Source: an uncultured Lachnospiraceae bacterium
GTDB lineage: Bacteria > Bacillota > Clostridia > Lachnospirales > Lachnospiraceae
DNA length: 22,704 nt
Direction of reading: 5' to 3'
Assembly (NCBI GenBank): GCA_910586585.1
Contig: CAJUKA010000068.1
Coordinates: forward strand, 1-22,704
In this document: positions 1 to 7,828 of the stretch, piece by piece
Layout: each line of letters starts with the position of its first letter
Numbering within the stretch: position 1 is the stretch's first letter
Program-made: the position numbers and the translations under genes
The notes under the pieces: generated by a model
The model's input: only the letters and a program-made list of their open reading frames with translations
Told to the model about the DNA's origin: nothing
Databases searched by the model: none

Positions 1-27
1 AATGTTCAAAAAAGGAGGGTGATTTAT

Positions 28-111
28 ATGCAAATAAAAAAAATAATTAAAAAAACATTGAAATACAAAAAGCAGGCGGAACAATCCGCCTGCTTTTTAT
101 TTTGTCTCTAA
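28..111 (+). CDS. Possible 27-residue lysine-rich small ORF
   Basis: An ATG follows a very strong ribosome-binding site (AAAGGAGGG at 11-19) by about 8 nt and opens a 27-codon frame with a Lys/Ile-rich start (MQIKKIIKK) ending in a TAA. Its second half runs through the terminator hairpin at 67-98, which is unusual for a real gene. I do not recognise the peptide. It may be a genuine small peptide, the remnant of a gene, or a chance frame behind a leftover ribosome-binding site. The upstream context lies outside the window, so this is a weak call based mainly on the Shine-Dalgarno match. Confidence 0.25.
   Translation: MQIKKIIKKTLKYKKQAEQSACFLFCL
67..98. terminator. Bidirectional intrinsic terminator
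   Basis: A perfect 14-bp inverted repeat (67-80 with 85-98, loop ACAA) has a GC core GCAGGCGGA and A/T tails on both sides. It can stop transcription on both strands. On the - strand it lies about 100 nt after the stop of the lipoprotein gene; on the + strand it would end whatever comes from the left edge. Confidence 0.85.
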
Positions 112-196
112 AACGCTGCCACATACAAATTTTGGATAGAAAATATATAAAACTTATTATGTACTTTGCAAAGTGATGGTGATAATATATCGTTAT

Positions 197-943
197 TTAT
201 TGTGCTTCCTTGATAACAATACTTTGGAACACTTTGTCTATTATATCTTTGCTTTCACTGTAAATGCTTTTTGGCATATTAAAACTGATACCATAGAAGC
301 CTACAAGCTCCGTATCAAAAATAACCCTTCCCTGTATTGCAGTATTTCCGTCATCAAGCATATATTCCTCCCAGAAATACTGTCCTGTCAGCCCCTGTGA
401 TGTCTGAAAAGAGTTTGGTCCATTTGCATTTGGAAGATCAGCGGCGGTCAGTGTTCCATGCTGCCCAAAAATACTAAAAATTGCATCTTCCCTTCCTTGC
501 ACTATGACAGAATATCCCCAATCAGGAGATTCCTCCTCCACATCCCATAGTGTATAGTTCCAGTTGTCCGGCATCTGAAAGGATATTTCTACCGCCTGCT
601 CATAGGGTTTAAATATATGAGCAATATCCATGTATTTCACTTCTTCAGGAGGGGCCGTTTGTGTTGTTTGTGTTTCCTGTCCGCTGCTAGATTCTGGCTC
701 TGACGTACTTTCCGTCGTTGCTGATTCTTCGCTTTGAACAGGTGTTTCAAGCGGTACCTCATCAGAGGTTATTGGCTGCGTTTCATTCACAGCTGTCGAT
801 TGTTCCTCTACAGATGAAAGTGCCTCATTAACAAATGTCTCACTTGGTATCTCCTGTACTTCTTCTTTTGCGCCACATCCGCTGATTAAAAACACTCCCA
901 TTGCAACCAGCAATTCTATGGACTTTATTCTTTTCTTCATCAT
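197..943 (-). CDS. Secreted lipoprotein of unknown function with Ser/Thr/Glu-rich linker
   Basis: Predicted 248-residue lipoprotein. Residues 1-22 are a lipoprotein signal: basic start (MMKKRIK), hydrophobic core, and lipobox LISGC with the lipidated cysteine at 23. Residues about 24-104 form a low-complexity linker rich in Glu, Ser and Thr, typical of a spacer that holds a domain away from the membrane. Residues about 105-248 form one globular domain (FQMPDNWNY, YGISFNMP) that I cannot assign to a family. Start choice: AAGGAG sits 6 nt before the ATG at 943. An in-frame TTG at 949 abuts the Shine-Dalgarno and is unlikely. The gene is monocistronic, transcribed away from pflA, with a consensus promoter at 1061-1088 and a terminator at 67-98. 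Lipoprotein status is well supported; function is unknown. Confidence 0.85.
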   Translation of the reverse strand: MMKKRIKSIELLVAMGVFLISGCGAKEEVQEIPSETFVNEALSSVEEQSTAVNETQPITSDEVPLETPVQSEESATTESTSEPESSSGQETQTTQTAPPEEVKYMDIAHIFKPYEQAVEISFQMPDNWNYTLWDVEEESPDWGYSVIVQGREDAIFSIFGQHGTLTAADLPNANGPNSFQTSQGLTGQYFWEEYMLDDGNTAIQGRVIFDTELVGFYGISFNMPKSIYSESKDIIDKVFQSIVIKEAQ

Positions 944-1060
944 TTCCAACTCCTTATTCTCACCCTACTTTTATATTTTGCTGACTTCTCTAAGGTTCCT
1001 AATGCTCCTCTTTTCATTCGCTTTAAACAGGACGTTCTTCCTTAAGTACTTTTATTTAAA

Positions 1061-1088
1061 ATTATAATCATTATTTTAACAATGTCAA
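1061..1088 (-). promoter_or_regulatory. Consensus sigma-A promoter of the lipoprotein gene
   Basis: On the - strand the region reads TTGACA (1088-1083), a 16-nt spacer, then TATAAT (1066-1061). Both hexamers match the housekeeping consensus exactly. The start site would fall near 1054, giving a 5' leader of roughly 110 nt. Two operator-like elements overlap it (separate entries), so a strong promoter held down by a repressor is a reasonable reading. Confidence 0.8.
1062..1076. promoter_or_regulatory. PerR/Fur-like box overlapping the -10
   Basis: TTATAATCATTATTT matches 12 of the 14 fixed positions of the Bacillus PerR box (TTATAAT-N-ATTATAA) and resembles the Fur 7-1-7 box. It covers the -10 and the start of the spacer of the lipoprotein promoter, where a repressor would block polymerase. 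The region is very AT-rich, which raises the chance of an accidental match. The assignment to PerR rather than Fur or Zur is inference. Confidence 0.45.
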
Positions 1089-1109
1089 TTATTATTGTTA
1101 ATAATAATT
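1087..1109. promoter_or_regulatory. 23-bp AT-rich dyad at the -35 of the lipoprotein promoter
   Basis: Perfect 10-bp inverted repeat AATTATTATT / AATAATAATT around GTT. Its edge overlaps the -35 hexamer at 1083-1088. With the box at 1062-1076 it gives two symmetric elements covering the promoter. It could be a second binding site of the same regulator or simply AT-rich symmetry; it is not followed by features of a terminator. Confidence 0.4.
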
Positions 1110-1348
1110 ATGATTAAGATTGAATTCTATTATTTTTATTTGTTAAACGGCACAGCTAGAAAAAGTGTCTCATTATTTTCAAATTTTTTCACTTTTATTA
1201 CCTCATTTTTACAATTATAGGGTATACTATTGATAAGGGCAATGATACTTCTTGAAACGATGCTCTTACCTAAAACGTAATCCGATGTGATACGATGCCT
1301 GCCATTTGTCGGGCGATACAACAATAAACATAAGAATGGAGAATGATT

Positions 1349-2134
1349 ATGCAAGGAAGAATACACTCTTTAGAATCCTTTGGAACTGTTGATGGGCCGG
1401 GCGTCCGTTATGTCGTATTTGTGCAGGGCTGTCCTATGCGCTGTGCCTACTGTCACAATCCTGATACCTGGGAAATGTCAGGCGGCACTATGATGGAACC
1501 TTCTGAAATCCTGGATAATTATGAGCGCAACAAACCCTTTTATAAAGGAGGCGGCATTACTGTTACTGGTGGCGAACCCCTGATGCAGATAGATTTTGTA
1601 CTTGAACTTTTCACACAGGCTCATGAGCGTGGCATTCACACCTGTCTTGACAGCTCCGGCATCGCATACAAGCCAAATGCAAATCCCGATTGGTTGGCCA
1701 AGCTCGATAAACTCTGTGCCGTAACCGATCTTGTCATGCTGGATATCAAACATATTGACCCAGAAAAACACAAAGACCTTGCCAAGCAGCCAAACGAAGG
1801 CATTCTTGCTTTTGCAGAATATCTAGACAAAATGCATGTTGATGTATGGATTCGCCATGTCGTAGTACCTGGGCTTACAGACGATCCAAAAGACCTGCAC
1901 CGCCTTGGTTATTTTATTGGCGGATTGAGCAATCTCAAAGCACTGGATGTCCTTCCCTATCACACGATGGGAAAGAAAAAATATGATGAACTTGGACTCC
2001 CATACCGATTAGACGGAGTACCCGAAATGAGCAAAGACCGCGTGCCAGAGCTAAAACAGCATATTCTCAATGGTATCCGAGAACGCCGCGGTATTCCAGT
2101 CAACCAGAGCTCAAGTGCAAAAACAGAAGCATAG
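1349..2134 (+). CDS. pflA: Pyruvate formate-lyase activating enzyme (radical SAM)
   Basis: Cytoplasmic 261-residue radical SAM enzyme that uses a [4Fe-4S] cluster and S-adenosylmethionine to install the glycyl radical on pyruvate formate-lyase in anaerobic pyruvate metabolism. The PflA start GRIHSLESFGTVDGPGVR is followed by the cluster motif CxxxCxxC (Cys28, Cys32, Cys35) and a GGE SAM-binding motif at 74-76. Sequence and length match PflA (about 246 in E. coli) rather than the longer activases with extra ferredoxin domains. Start: GGAG at 1338-1341 lies 7 nt before the ATG at 1349; the in-frame ATG at 1343 is too close. No pflB is next to it, since the upstream neighbour is the divergent lipoprotein. 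A ferredoxin gene follows at 2333 and could supply electrons (inference). Confidence 0.95.
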   Translation: MQGRIHSLESFGTVDGPGVRYVVFVQGCPMRCAYCHNPDTWEMSGGTMMEPSEILDNYERNKPFYKGGGITVTGGEPLMQIDFVLELFTQAHERGIHTCLDSSGIAYKPNANPDWLAKLDKLCAVTDLVMLDIKHIDPEKHKDLAKQPNEGILAFAEYLDKMHVDVWIRHVVVPGLTDDPKDLHRLGYFIGGLSNLKALDVLPYHTMGKKKYDELGLPYRLDGVPEMSKDRVPELKQHILNGIRERRGIPVNQSSSAKTEA

Positions 2135-2232
2135 GGTTCTGGGGGCTGAACTGTTATAACCATAGCATATTTATTCACATTTTCCTTGTATTTTGTTTTG
2201 ATATATATTAAAATATCTATATTGATAAGTAT

Positions 2233-2256
2233 TTGACAACTGTGCTGTGTTACAAT
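2233..2256 (+). promoter_or_regulatory. Possible ferredoxin promoter
   Basis: TTGACA at 2233-2238 and an extended -10 (TGTTACAAT, 2248-2256) both lie upstream of the ferredoxin, but they are only 12 nt apart and so cannot form one standard promoter. The extended -10 may act alone. pflA and the ferredoxin are 198 nt apart and no terminator is seen between them, so read-through is also possible. Confidence 0.35.
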
Positions 2257-2332
2257 TGCGATACATATCAAATAGCTGCAATTTTGCAGACTGCAAATTA
2301 TTGAACAATCAGTATAAGGAGGAGATTATATT

Positions 2333-2503
2333 ATGGCATACCAGATTACAGATGCATGTGTATCATGCGGCGCTTGCGAATCTCAGTGCCCAGTTGGCGC
2401 TATCAGCATGGGTGATGGCAAGTTTGAAATCGACGCGGATAAGTGCATCGATTGTGGTTCTTGCGCAGGAGCATGCCCTACAGGATCTATTGAACAGGCA
2501 TAA
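2333..2503 (+). CDS. 2[4Fe-4S] clostridial-type ferredoxin
   Basis: A 56-residue low-potential electron carrier of the cytoplasm. Two full cluster motifs CxxCxxCxxxCP are visible: Cys9, 12, 15, 19 and Cys38, 41, 44, 48, each followed by Pro, with the internal pseudo-symmetry of bacterial ferredoxins. The length is normal for the family. A strong AAGGAGGAG (2316-2324) lies 8 nt before the ATG. The gene ends at a strong terminator (2532-2566). Such ferredoxins serve pyruvate:ferredoxin oxidoreductase, hydrogenase and similar enzymes; the adjacency to pflA suggests it could also reduce the radical SAM cluster of PflA, but the sequence does not prove this. Confidence 0.95.
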   Translation: MAYQITDACVSCGACESQCPVGAISMGDGKFEIDADKCIDCGSCAGACPTGSIEQA

Positions 2504-2531
2504 TGAACTGCGCTCCATAAGGAACGCATAA

Positions 2532-2566
2532 CAAATAAAGAGTCCGCACTGCGGACTCTTTATTTG
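2532..2566. terminator. Strong bidirectional terminator, ferredoxin / merR-like gene
   Basis: Perfect 16-bp stem (2532-2547 with 2551-2566) around the loop ACT, with a GAGTCCGC core and A/T-rich outer parts on both sides. It separates the + strand ferredoxin from the convergent - strand gene ending at 2598. Confidence 0.9.
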
Positions 2567-2597
2567 CTTTATAGGAAACGGTGCTGATATTGATTCT

Positions 2598-3584
2598 CTA
2601 CTCAATTTTCGCTTCTGCGGTACGCTTAAGAAACGGAAATTCCCACTTCTGCTTTTTATCTGTTTTTTGTTGTTCCAATGCTTCTTCTTTTGCCTGAACA
2701 AATTTTACTGTATTGTCATTTTCCTGTTTCTCCATCTTCTCTAGTTTTTTCCGCTTTGCTTTCGAAATTTTTGCCGGCTTGCCATTTTTGGTACTATATT
2801 GGCGCAAAAGTTCATCAATACGTTTATAATACTCTTCATTGCGCTTATCCTCCATTTCATGCCTGTTTGTCACTCGTTCCTCATCGCGCTCTTCCATCAG
2901 GCGGAACTGATAATCAAGTTCCTTGCAGATATCCCCTTTCACACTTTCAGAAATGCGCGCCACCAAATGTTCTTCCATTTCTTCATTGTTTGCTGCTACA
3001 GCTTCTTTAATCAATTTCTGAAAAAGATACTGTAAGCGCATCGTTTGTTCTTTAGATGCTTCTTGCAGGCGCGTACTGCTTTCTGGATAGCGTTCCTCTT
3101 CAACTGCTTTCATCTCCTTAATTTCTATCATGTTTTTCATACCGCTTCTCGTTTCGTGAAAGGATTCTGTGTCTTCCTCCTCCTTTATAACCTCCTCAGA
3201 AGCAGAATATTTTTTGCTTCCAAACCGCTCACTCCATCGGCTATCTTCTGCATTTTTTAGAGATGCATTTTTCGCATCGCCTATCTTTGTTATTTTTGTC
3301 ATCTGCTTTTGTGCAAAAGGATTGTCTGCCCTCATATCCTCCTCGCCTCCGTCGTCATTATGTATCTGTTCTAACAAGGTCTTCACTGCCTTCAACTGTA
3401 GTCCCTGGTCCTTCAGACTTTTAATCCTCACAAATCTGTCTATATCCTCTTGTGTATAAACTCTGTGTCCCTGCTCATTCCTCTTGATTGGCAGGTTCAG
3501 TTCCTCCTCCCAGTACCTAAGAACATGTGATTCCACATGAACCTCCTTTGCAGCTTCGTTAATCAGATACTTTTCCTTTACCAC
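2598..3584 (-). CDS. MerR-type HTH protein with long charged coiled-coil tail
   Basis: 328-residue protein. Residues about 5-75 are a MerR-like winged helix: YLINEAAKEV, the LRYWEEEL turn, GHRVYTQEDIDRF, then a helix LKAVKTLL. The rest is strongly charged, with long Glu/Lys/Arg-rich stretches predicted to be helical or coiled coil (about 170-310). No effector-binding pocket or metal site of classical MerR regulators is seen. Start: AAAGGAG lies 7 nt before a GTG at 3584; the longer frame to 3644 lacks such a site. The layout (N-terminal MerR-like HTH plus coiled coil) resembles RacA-type or DUF3967-type chromosome-binding proteins more than a metal sensor, and the gene follows dnaB. A DNA-binding role is likely; the exact role is unknown. 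Confidence 0.75.
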   Translation of the reverse strand: MVKEKYLINEAAKEVHVESHVLRYWEEELNLPIKRNEQGHRVYTQEDIDRFVRIKSLKDQGLQLKAVKTLLEQIHNDDGGEEDMRADNPFAQKQMTKITKIGDAKNASLKNAEDSRWSERFGSKKYSASEEVIKEEEDTESFHETRSGMKNMIEIKEMKAVEEERYPESSTRLQEASKEQTMRLQYLFQKLIKEAVAANNEEMEEHLVARISESVKGDICKELDYQFRLMEERDEERVTNRHEMEDKRNEEYYKRIDELLRQYSTKNGKPAKISKAKRKKLEKMEKQENDNTVKFVQAKEEALEQQKTDKKQKWEFPFLKRTAEAKIE

Positions 3585-3694
3585 TTCTAAACTCCTTTCC
3601 TGTGAACATGCAACATTAGCTCTAATCGAGAAAGAGGACTGCATTCTACCCTCTCTTCGCCATGCGAAGCATATGCGGCCTTCGCGTTTACTTC

Positions 3695-3755
3695 CTTATG
3701 CACAGAATACATGCTGCAAAAACTGTTAATTTTCTTTGAAATCCCTGCGCATAAG
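3695..3755. repeat. Inverted repeat in dnaB / merR-like spacer
   Basis: CTTATGCACAG (3695-3705) is mirrored by CTGCGCATAAG (3745-3755), 10 of 11 bp pairing, around about 39 nt. A further small hairpin (GCGAAG / CTTCGC, 3664-3669 and 3680-3685) lies beside it. The spacer of 266 bp holds no gene but is rich in such structure; its purpose is unclear. Confidence 0.35.
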
Positions 3756-3758
3756 CAA

Positions 3759-3788
3759 AAAGAGGGCATGTTCTACCATGTCCTCTTT
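3759..3788 (-). terminator. Intrinsic terminator after dnaB
   Basis: Stem AAAGAGGGCATG (3759-3770) / CATGTCCTCTTT (3777-3788), one G-U pair, loop of six. Read on the - strand it ends in five T, about 60 nt beyond the dnaB stop. It marks the end of the gdpP-rplI-dnaB unit. Confidence 0.75.
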
Positions 3789-3850
3789 CGTAAATATCAT
3801 CGAGAAGGAAATCGTTTCTTTCCTTCCGTATCCATGTATGTATGAAAATC

Positions 3851-5188
3851 TTACTTTGCAAGATTTGCAAACTGTGTATAATCTGGCAGCCATGCTAAGT
3901 TTATTGTACCAATGGCACCATTTCGTTGTTTGGCGATAATAATTTCCGCCACATTTTTTAATTCCGTATCCTTATTGTAGTAATCATCACGATAAATGAA
4001 CATCACAACATCTGCATCCTGCTCAATCGCTCCTGACTCTCGAAGGTCAGAAAGCATTGGTCTGTGATCCGGCCGCTGCTCAACTGCACGAGAAAGCTGC
4101 GAGAGCGCAAGAACTGGTACATGTAGTTCCCTTGCCAATGCCTTTAAGGATCGCGAAATTTCTGAAATTTCCTGTTGTCTTGACTCATTTTTTCCTGAGC
4201 CTGTCATCAATTGTAGGTAATCTATAATAATCATTTGCAGATCATACTCAAGCTTAAACTTTCTGCATTTTGAACGAAGTTCTCCGATACCAATACCAGG
4301 TGTATCATCAATCAAAAGCTTTGATTTCCCAATAGTATCAGCACTTTCAATCAGGCGCTCCCACTCATCATCCTTCATATTGCCAGTTCGAATTGATTGT
4401 GAGTTTACCTTTGATTCCAGTGACAGCAAACGATTTACCAGTTGTTCCTTAGACATTTCTAGCGAAAAAATCACCACAGACTTATCACTGTGAAATGCCA
4501 CGTGCTGGGCTATATTCAATACAAAAGCTGTTTTTCCCATAGAAGGACGCGCCGCAATCAAAATCAAATCCGAAGGCTGCATTCCAGCAGTTTTAAAGTC
4601 CAAATCCAAAAACCCTGTTGCAATGCCTGTCACTGCTCCCTTATTCTTCGAAGCCTCCTCTATCATATTCATAGCATTCATAACAACCTGGCGGATTGGT
4701 ACAAATTCGCCGCTATTTCGCTTTTGTATGATATCAAATATATTTTTCTCTGAAGTCTCTAGAATCGCTTCTAGGGAATCACTCTGGGCATAACAGCGAT
4801 TCGCAATCTCTTCATTGACGCGAATTAGCTTCCTCAATACTGATTTTTCAGCTACAATTGCGGCATAATGCTTTATATGCGCTGATGTTGGAACTGCTCC
4901 CATAACATCCCTTATAAATTCAAGGCTGTATATTTCAGGGGGCGCCCCTTTTTCTTTCAATCGCTCCTGAAGTGTTACCAAATCTACTGGTTTCCCTTCA
5001 TCATTCAAATCCTGCATCGCATCAAACAGGATTCCATACTGTTTCCCATAGAAATCTTCACCGCTAATTTGTTCCGCAGCGATGGTTATCGCTTCCTTGT
5101 CCATCAGCATAGAACCTATTACTGACTGTTCCGCCTCGATACTGTGGGGCAGAATCCTTTTTAATACTGCCTCATCCATTTCAGGCAT
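3851..5188 (-). CDS. dnaB: Replicative DNA helicase DnaB
   Basis: 445-residue hexameric 5'-3' helicase of the replication fork (called DnaC in Bacillus). The N-terminal primase-interacting domain covers about 1-155 (SIEAEQSVIGSML). The RecA-like motor domain starts near 180 with TGFLDLD, Walker A ARPSMGKT at 213-220, Walker B IIDYLQLM at 321-328, and AKQRNG near 419-424 with the conserved Arg. The full length is normal and no intein is present. It follows rplI by 56 nt and gdpP further upstream, the classical Firmicutes order. The first ATG is used; AAGGG is 7 nt before it and a stronger AAAGGAG 13 nt before. Confidence 0.97.
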   Translation of the reverse strand: MPEMDEAVLKRILPHSIEAEQSVIGSMLMDKEAITIAAEQISGEDFYGKQYGILFDAMQDLNDEGKPVDLVTLQERLKEKGAPPEIYSLEFIRDVMGAVPTSAHIKHYAAIVAEKSVLRKLIRVNEEIANRCYAQSDSLEAILETSEKNIFDIIQKRNSGEFVPIRQVVMNAMNMIEEASKNKGAVTGIATGFLDLDFKTAGMQPSDLILIAARPSMGKTAFVLNIAQHVAFHSDKSVVIFSLEMSKEQLVNRLLSLESKVNSQSIRTGNMKDDEWERLIESADTIGKSKLLIDDTPGIGIGELRSKCRKFKLEYDLQMIIIDYLQLMTGSGKNESRQQEISEISRSLKALARELHVPVLALSQLSRAVEQRPDHRPMLSDLRESGAIEQDADVVMFIYRDDYYNKDTELKNVAEIIIAKQRNGAIGTINLAWLPDYTQFANLAK

Positions 5189-5244
5189 ATTTCAACCCTT
5201 ACTCCTTTCCAAAAGCAAAGTTTTCTCTCTATTTCACGCAATCT

Positions 5245-5691
5245 TTAGACACTCTCAACATGTACTTTCAGCTTTGCAGTTACCTTGGGATGCAGTTTCA
5301 CAGCCACTTCATGCACTCCTGCAGTCTTGATTGCCTCGCTAAGTTGTATTTTCTTTTTGTCAATCTCTTTGCTGTACTGTTCCTTGACTGCTTTTGCAAT
5401 CTCCTTTGAAGAAACGGAACCAAAGGTTCTGCCGCCTTCTCCTCCTTTAATCTCAAGCTTAACTGTCATTTTCTCAATCTCTGCTGCAAATGTCTGTGCT
5501 GCTTCAAGCAGCTCTTTTGCAACCTTTTCTTCATTCTGCTTTTGAAGCTTGAGCGTATTCATATTTTCGCCCGTCGCCTCAACTCCAAGTTTTTTGGGAA
5601 TAATAAAATTTCTGGCATACCCATCTTTGAGTTCTACCATTTCCCCTTTTTTTCCAACTGATTTCACATCTTCCAATAATATTATCTTCAT
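5245..5691 (-). CDS. rplI: 50S ribosomal protein L9
   Basis: 148-residue protein of the large ribosomal subunit. The N-terminal domain begins MKIILLEDVKSVGKKGE and carries the L9 signature around GYARNFIIPKKLGVEA. A long charged connecting helix follows (about 41-75), and the C-terminal domain contains the KIQLSEAIKTAGVHEVAVKLH stretch. The length is typical. It sits between gdpP (84 nt upstream) and dnaB (56 nt downstream) in one transcription unit. Confidence 0.97.
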   Translation of the reverse strand: MKIILLEDVKSVGKKGEMVELKDGYARNFIIPKKLGVEATGENMNTLKLQKQNEEKVAKELLEAAQTFAAEIEKMTVKLEIKGGEGGRTFGSVSSKEIAKAVKEQYSKEIDKKKIQLSEAIKTAGVHEVAVKLHPKVTAKLKVHVESV

Positions 5692-5775
5692 TGTATGCTT
5701 GTCCTTTCCGTATTTTGTATTGATATTTGCTGTACAAAGCCTGCTTATAAACCTGACTGAAACATAGTCAATACG

Positions 5776-7818
5776 CTATATCGCTCCCTCAGCAATCATT
5801 TGATCAATTGTTGATTTTACTGTAAACAATGCTCTTTCTGGTGTAGTATCTGCAATCTGCGCACCTGCAATATTCAAATGTCCGCCTCCTCCAAGACGTT
5901 CCATAATAATCTGTACATTCACTTCATCAATGGACCGTGCAGAGATATAGACCTTCCCATTATAATCCGTCGCCACAAAACTTGCTTTGATGCCATTGAT
6001 GCCTAGCAGTTCATTTGCTGCCTGCGCGCCTACCTCTGTTGGGCTTTCCAACCCTTCTGTTGGACAAATTCCCATTGCATACGCATTCTTATACAGTTCT
6101 GCATTGCTGACTGCCTCAGCCTTCGCTTTATACTCTAACGCACCATCGCGGAACATTTTTCTGACTCTTGTCACGTCCGCTCCGCATCTTCTCAAAAATG
6201 CCGCCGCTTCAAACGTTCTCACGCCTGTCTTTGCTGTAAAGTTATTGGTATCGACCATAATGCCGGAATACATGCAGTCTGCCTCATTGCTTCGTACCTT
6301 GACAGTGCCTGCTATGTATTGAAGCACTTCCGCAACCATTTCACAGGTACTTGATGCATATGGTTCCACATAAGAAAGCGTGGCGTTTTCTATAACCTCA
6401 GAACTTTGCCTGTGGTGATCAAGCACTACCACCGTCTTGCAGCTTTTGATTAAATCTGCACACTCTGTTATGCTTGGTTTATTAACATCTACTACAACCA
6501 GAACCGTATTGCTGTCAGCAAGTTCAATCGCATCCGCGCTGCTTATGATAAAATCTTCCTCATAGATATTTCTATCCCGAAACAACTCCGCTAACGGTTT
6601 CACAGACGCTGTTATACTATTGATGACAATATGTGATTTTCTGCCGAGCGCTCTCGCTATACAGCTAATGCCGACTGCTGCACCAAATGCATCTGCGTCG
6701 GCCAAACGATGCCCCATAATCAGCACTTTGTCCTTGCTGGTAATGATTTCCTGCAAAGCATTCGCTTTTACACGCGCCTTTACACGGGTATTCTTTTCCA
6801 TCTGCTGGCTCTTGCCGCCATAATACACTATCGAATCTGGAGATTTTACTACCGCCTGATCGCCGCCTCTGCCAAGTGCAAGATCTATTGCAGTGCGTGC
6901 AAACTCATTATTTTGAATATACGACGGCGCATCCACCCCGATTCCAATACTTACCGTCACAGCCATCTCATTTCCAATATTGACAGTCTTTACATCTTCA
7001 AGCAAGTCAAATCGGGTTTCTTTGAGACTGACTAGCGCTTTCTTTCGCATAATTATCAGATACTTGTCTTTCTCAACTTTTTTGGCAATTCCGTCAATAG
7101 ATGAAATATATTTGTTAATTTTTCTGTCAATCAGCGCTATCAAAAGCGATCTTCTGACATCTTCCACGCTCTCAAGCGCTTCATCATAATTGTCAATATA
7201 AATCATTCCGATTGCGAGGCTTTGTTCATCATTTTCACGAAGCGCACGTTTGAGCGCTGTCTCATCAAACAGATACCCCGCTATCAAAAAATCTGCGTCC
7301 TCTATGCTTTCTATCAAATCGCTGTCATCAAAAACATCCTTTACTGAAACCCGCTTCATTTTGAACGTATATTCATGTTCTTCAAACGCCAGTTCTATCT
7401 CTGTGTCCTTCTCAAAATCAAGCTTGTCCTTTACTATAGAAGAAAATACTGTACTGATGGACTTTTTGTAATTTTTATCTTTATGTATAATCTGTTCAAA
7501 CGCTGTATTCATCCATACAATTCTGCCGGTTTCGTCCATCAGAACATGAGGAAGCTCCAACTCTGTGAGAAGCTTTTTCTGTACCTGCCCATAGCGTGCT
7601 GCAAAATCAATGAACTCATTTATAATCATAGGCTTATTTCTATAGAGCAAGGCGCTCATAGCAATCAGATAGATCACCAAAAAAGCTGAAATACACATCC
7701 CCGCTCTCATATCGATCAAATAAATTCCTACGTTAACTAAGGCCAACAACATCCCCAATATTAAGTTCGTCTGAAGATACGACTTCAAATGGCCTTTTAA
7801 TTTCACCTTCTGCTTCAT
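5776..7818 (-). CDS. gdpP: Cyclic-di-AMP phosphodiesterase GdpP
   Basis: 680-residue membrane enzyme that hydrolyses c-di-AMP and so affects potassium balance, cell wall stress and beta-lactam tolerance in Firmicutes. Two transmembrane helices lie at about 17-35 and 40-58. A PAS-like region follows (about 82-125), then a degenerate GGDEF domain (about 200-335) lacking the GGDEF signature, where VEKDKYLII takes its place. The DHH domain has GHRLADAD (His370, Asp374, Asp376), Asp444, DHH at 467-469 and Asp523. The DHHA1 domain ends with GGGGH at 643-647. All expected metal-binding residues are present. GGGAGG lies before the ATG and is partly covered by a hairpin. The gene heads the gdpP-rplI-dnaB unit and has a long structured leader. 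Confidence 0.96.
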   Translation of the reverse strand: MKQKVKLKGHLKSYLQTNLILGMLLALVNVGIYLIDMRAGMCISAFLVIYLIAMSALLYRNKPMIINEFIDFAARYGQVQKKLLTELELPHVLMDETGRIVWMNTAFEQIIHKDKNYKKSISTVFSSIVKDKLDFEKDTEIELAFEEHEYTFKMKRVSVKDVFDDSDLIESIEDADFLIAGYLFDETALKRALRENDEQSLAIGMIYIDNYDEALESVEDVRRSLLIALIDRKINKYISSIDGIAKKVEKDKYLIIMRKKALVSLKETRFDLLEDVKTVNIGNEMAVTVSIGIGVDAPSYIQNNEFARTAIDLALGRGGDQAVVKSPDSIVYYGGKSQQMEKNTRVKARVKANALQEIITSKDKVLIMGHRLADADAFGAAVGISCIARALGRKSHIVINSITASVKPLAELFRDRNIYEEDFIISSADAIELADSNTVLVVVDVNKPSITECADLIKSCKTVVVLDHHRQSSEVIENATLSYVEPYASSTCEMVAEVLQYIAGTVKVRSNEADCMYSGIMVDTNNFTAKTGVRTFEAAAFLRRCGADVTRVRKMFRDGALEYKAKAEAVSNAELYKNAYAMGICPTEGLESPTEVGAQAANELLGINGIKASFVATDYNGKVYISARSIDEVNVQIIMERLGGGGHLNIAGAQIADTTPERALFTVKSTIDQMIAEGAI

Positions 7819-7828
7819 GTATTATACC

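Larger units (their letters stand above)
950..1348. other. Divergent intergenic region, lipoprotein / pflA
   Basis: About 400 bp with no convincing gene. The left part (1050-1115) holds the lipoprotein promoter and the two operator-like dyads. On the + strand, TATACT at 1223-1228 is a possible -10 for pflA, but no good -35 is seen 16-19 nt upstream, so the pflA promoter may need an activator or lie elsewhere. The rest shows nothing I can name. Confidence 0.5.

Noticed and set aside
1136..1366. 76-codon - strand frame between lipoprotein and pflA
   Set aside because: No ribosome-binding site, no recognisable protein, and it overlaps the pflA start.
2247..2531. 94-codon + strand frame over the ferredoxin
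   Set aside because: A shadow frame; the ferredoxin frame with eight cluster cysteines and a strong ribosome-binding site is the real gene.
3585..3644. 20-codon extension of the MerR-like protein
   Set aside because: No ribosome-binding site and no match to MerR N-termini; GTG at 3584 has a strong one.
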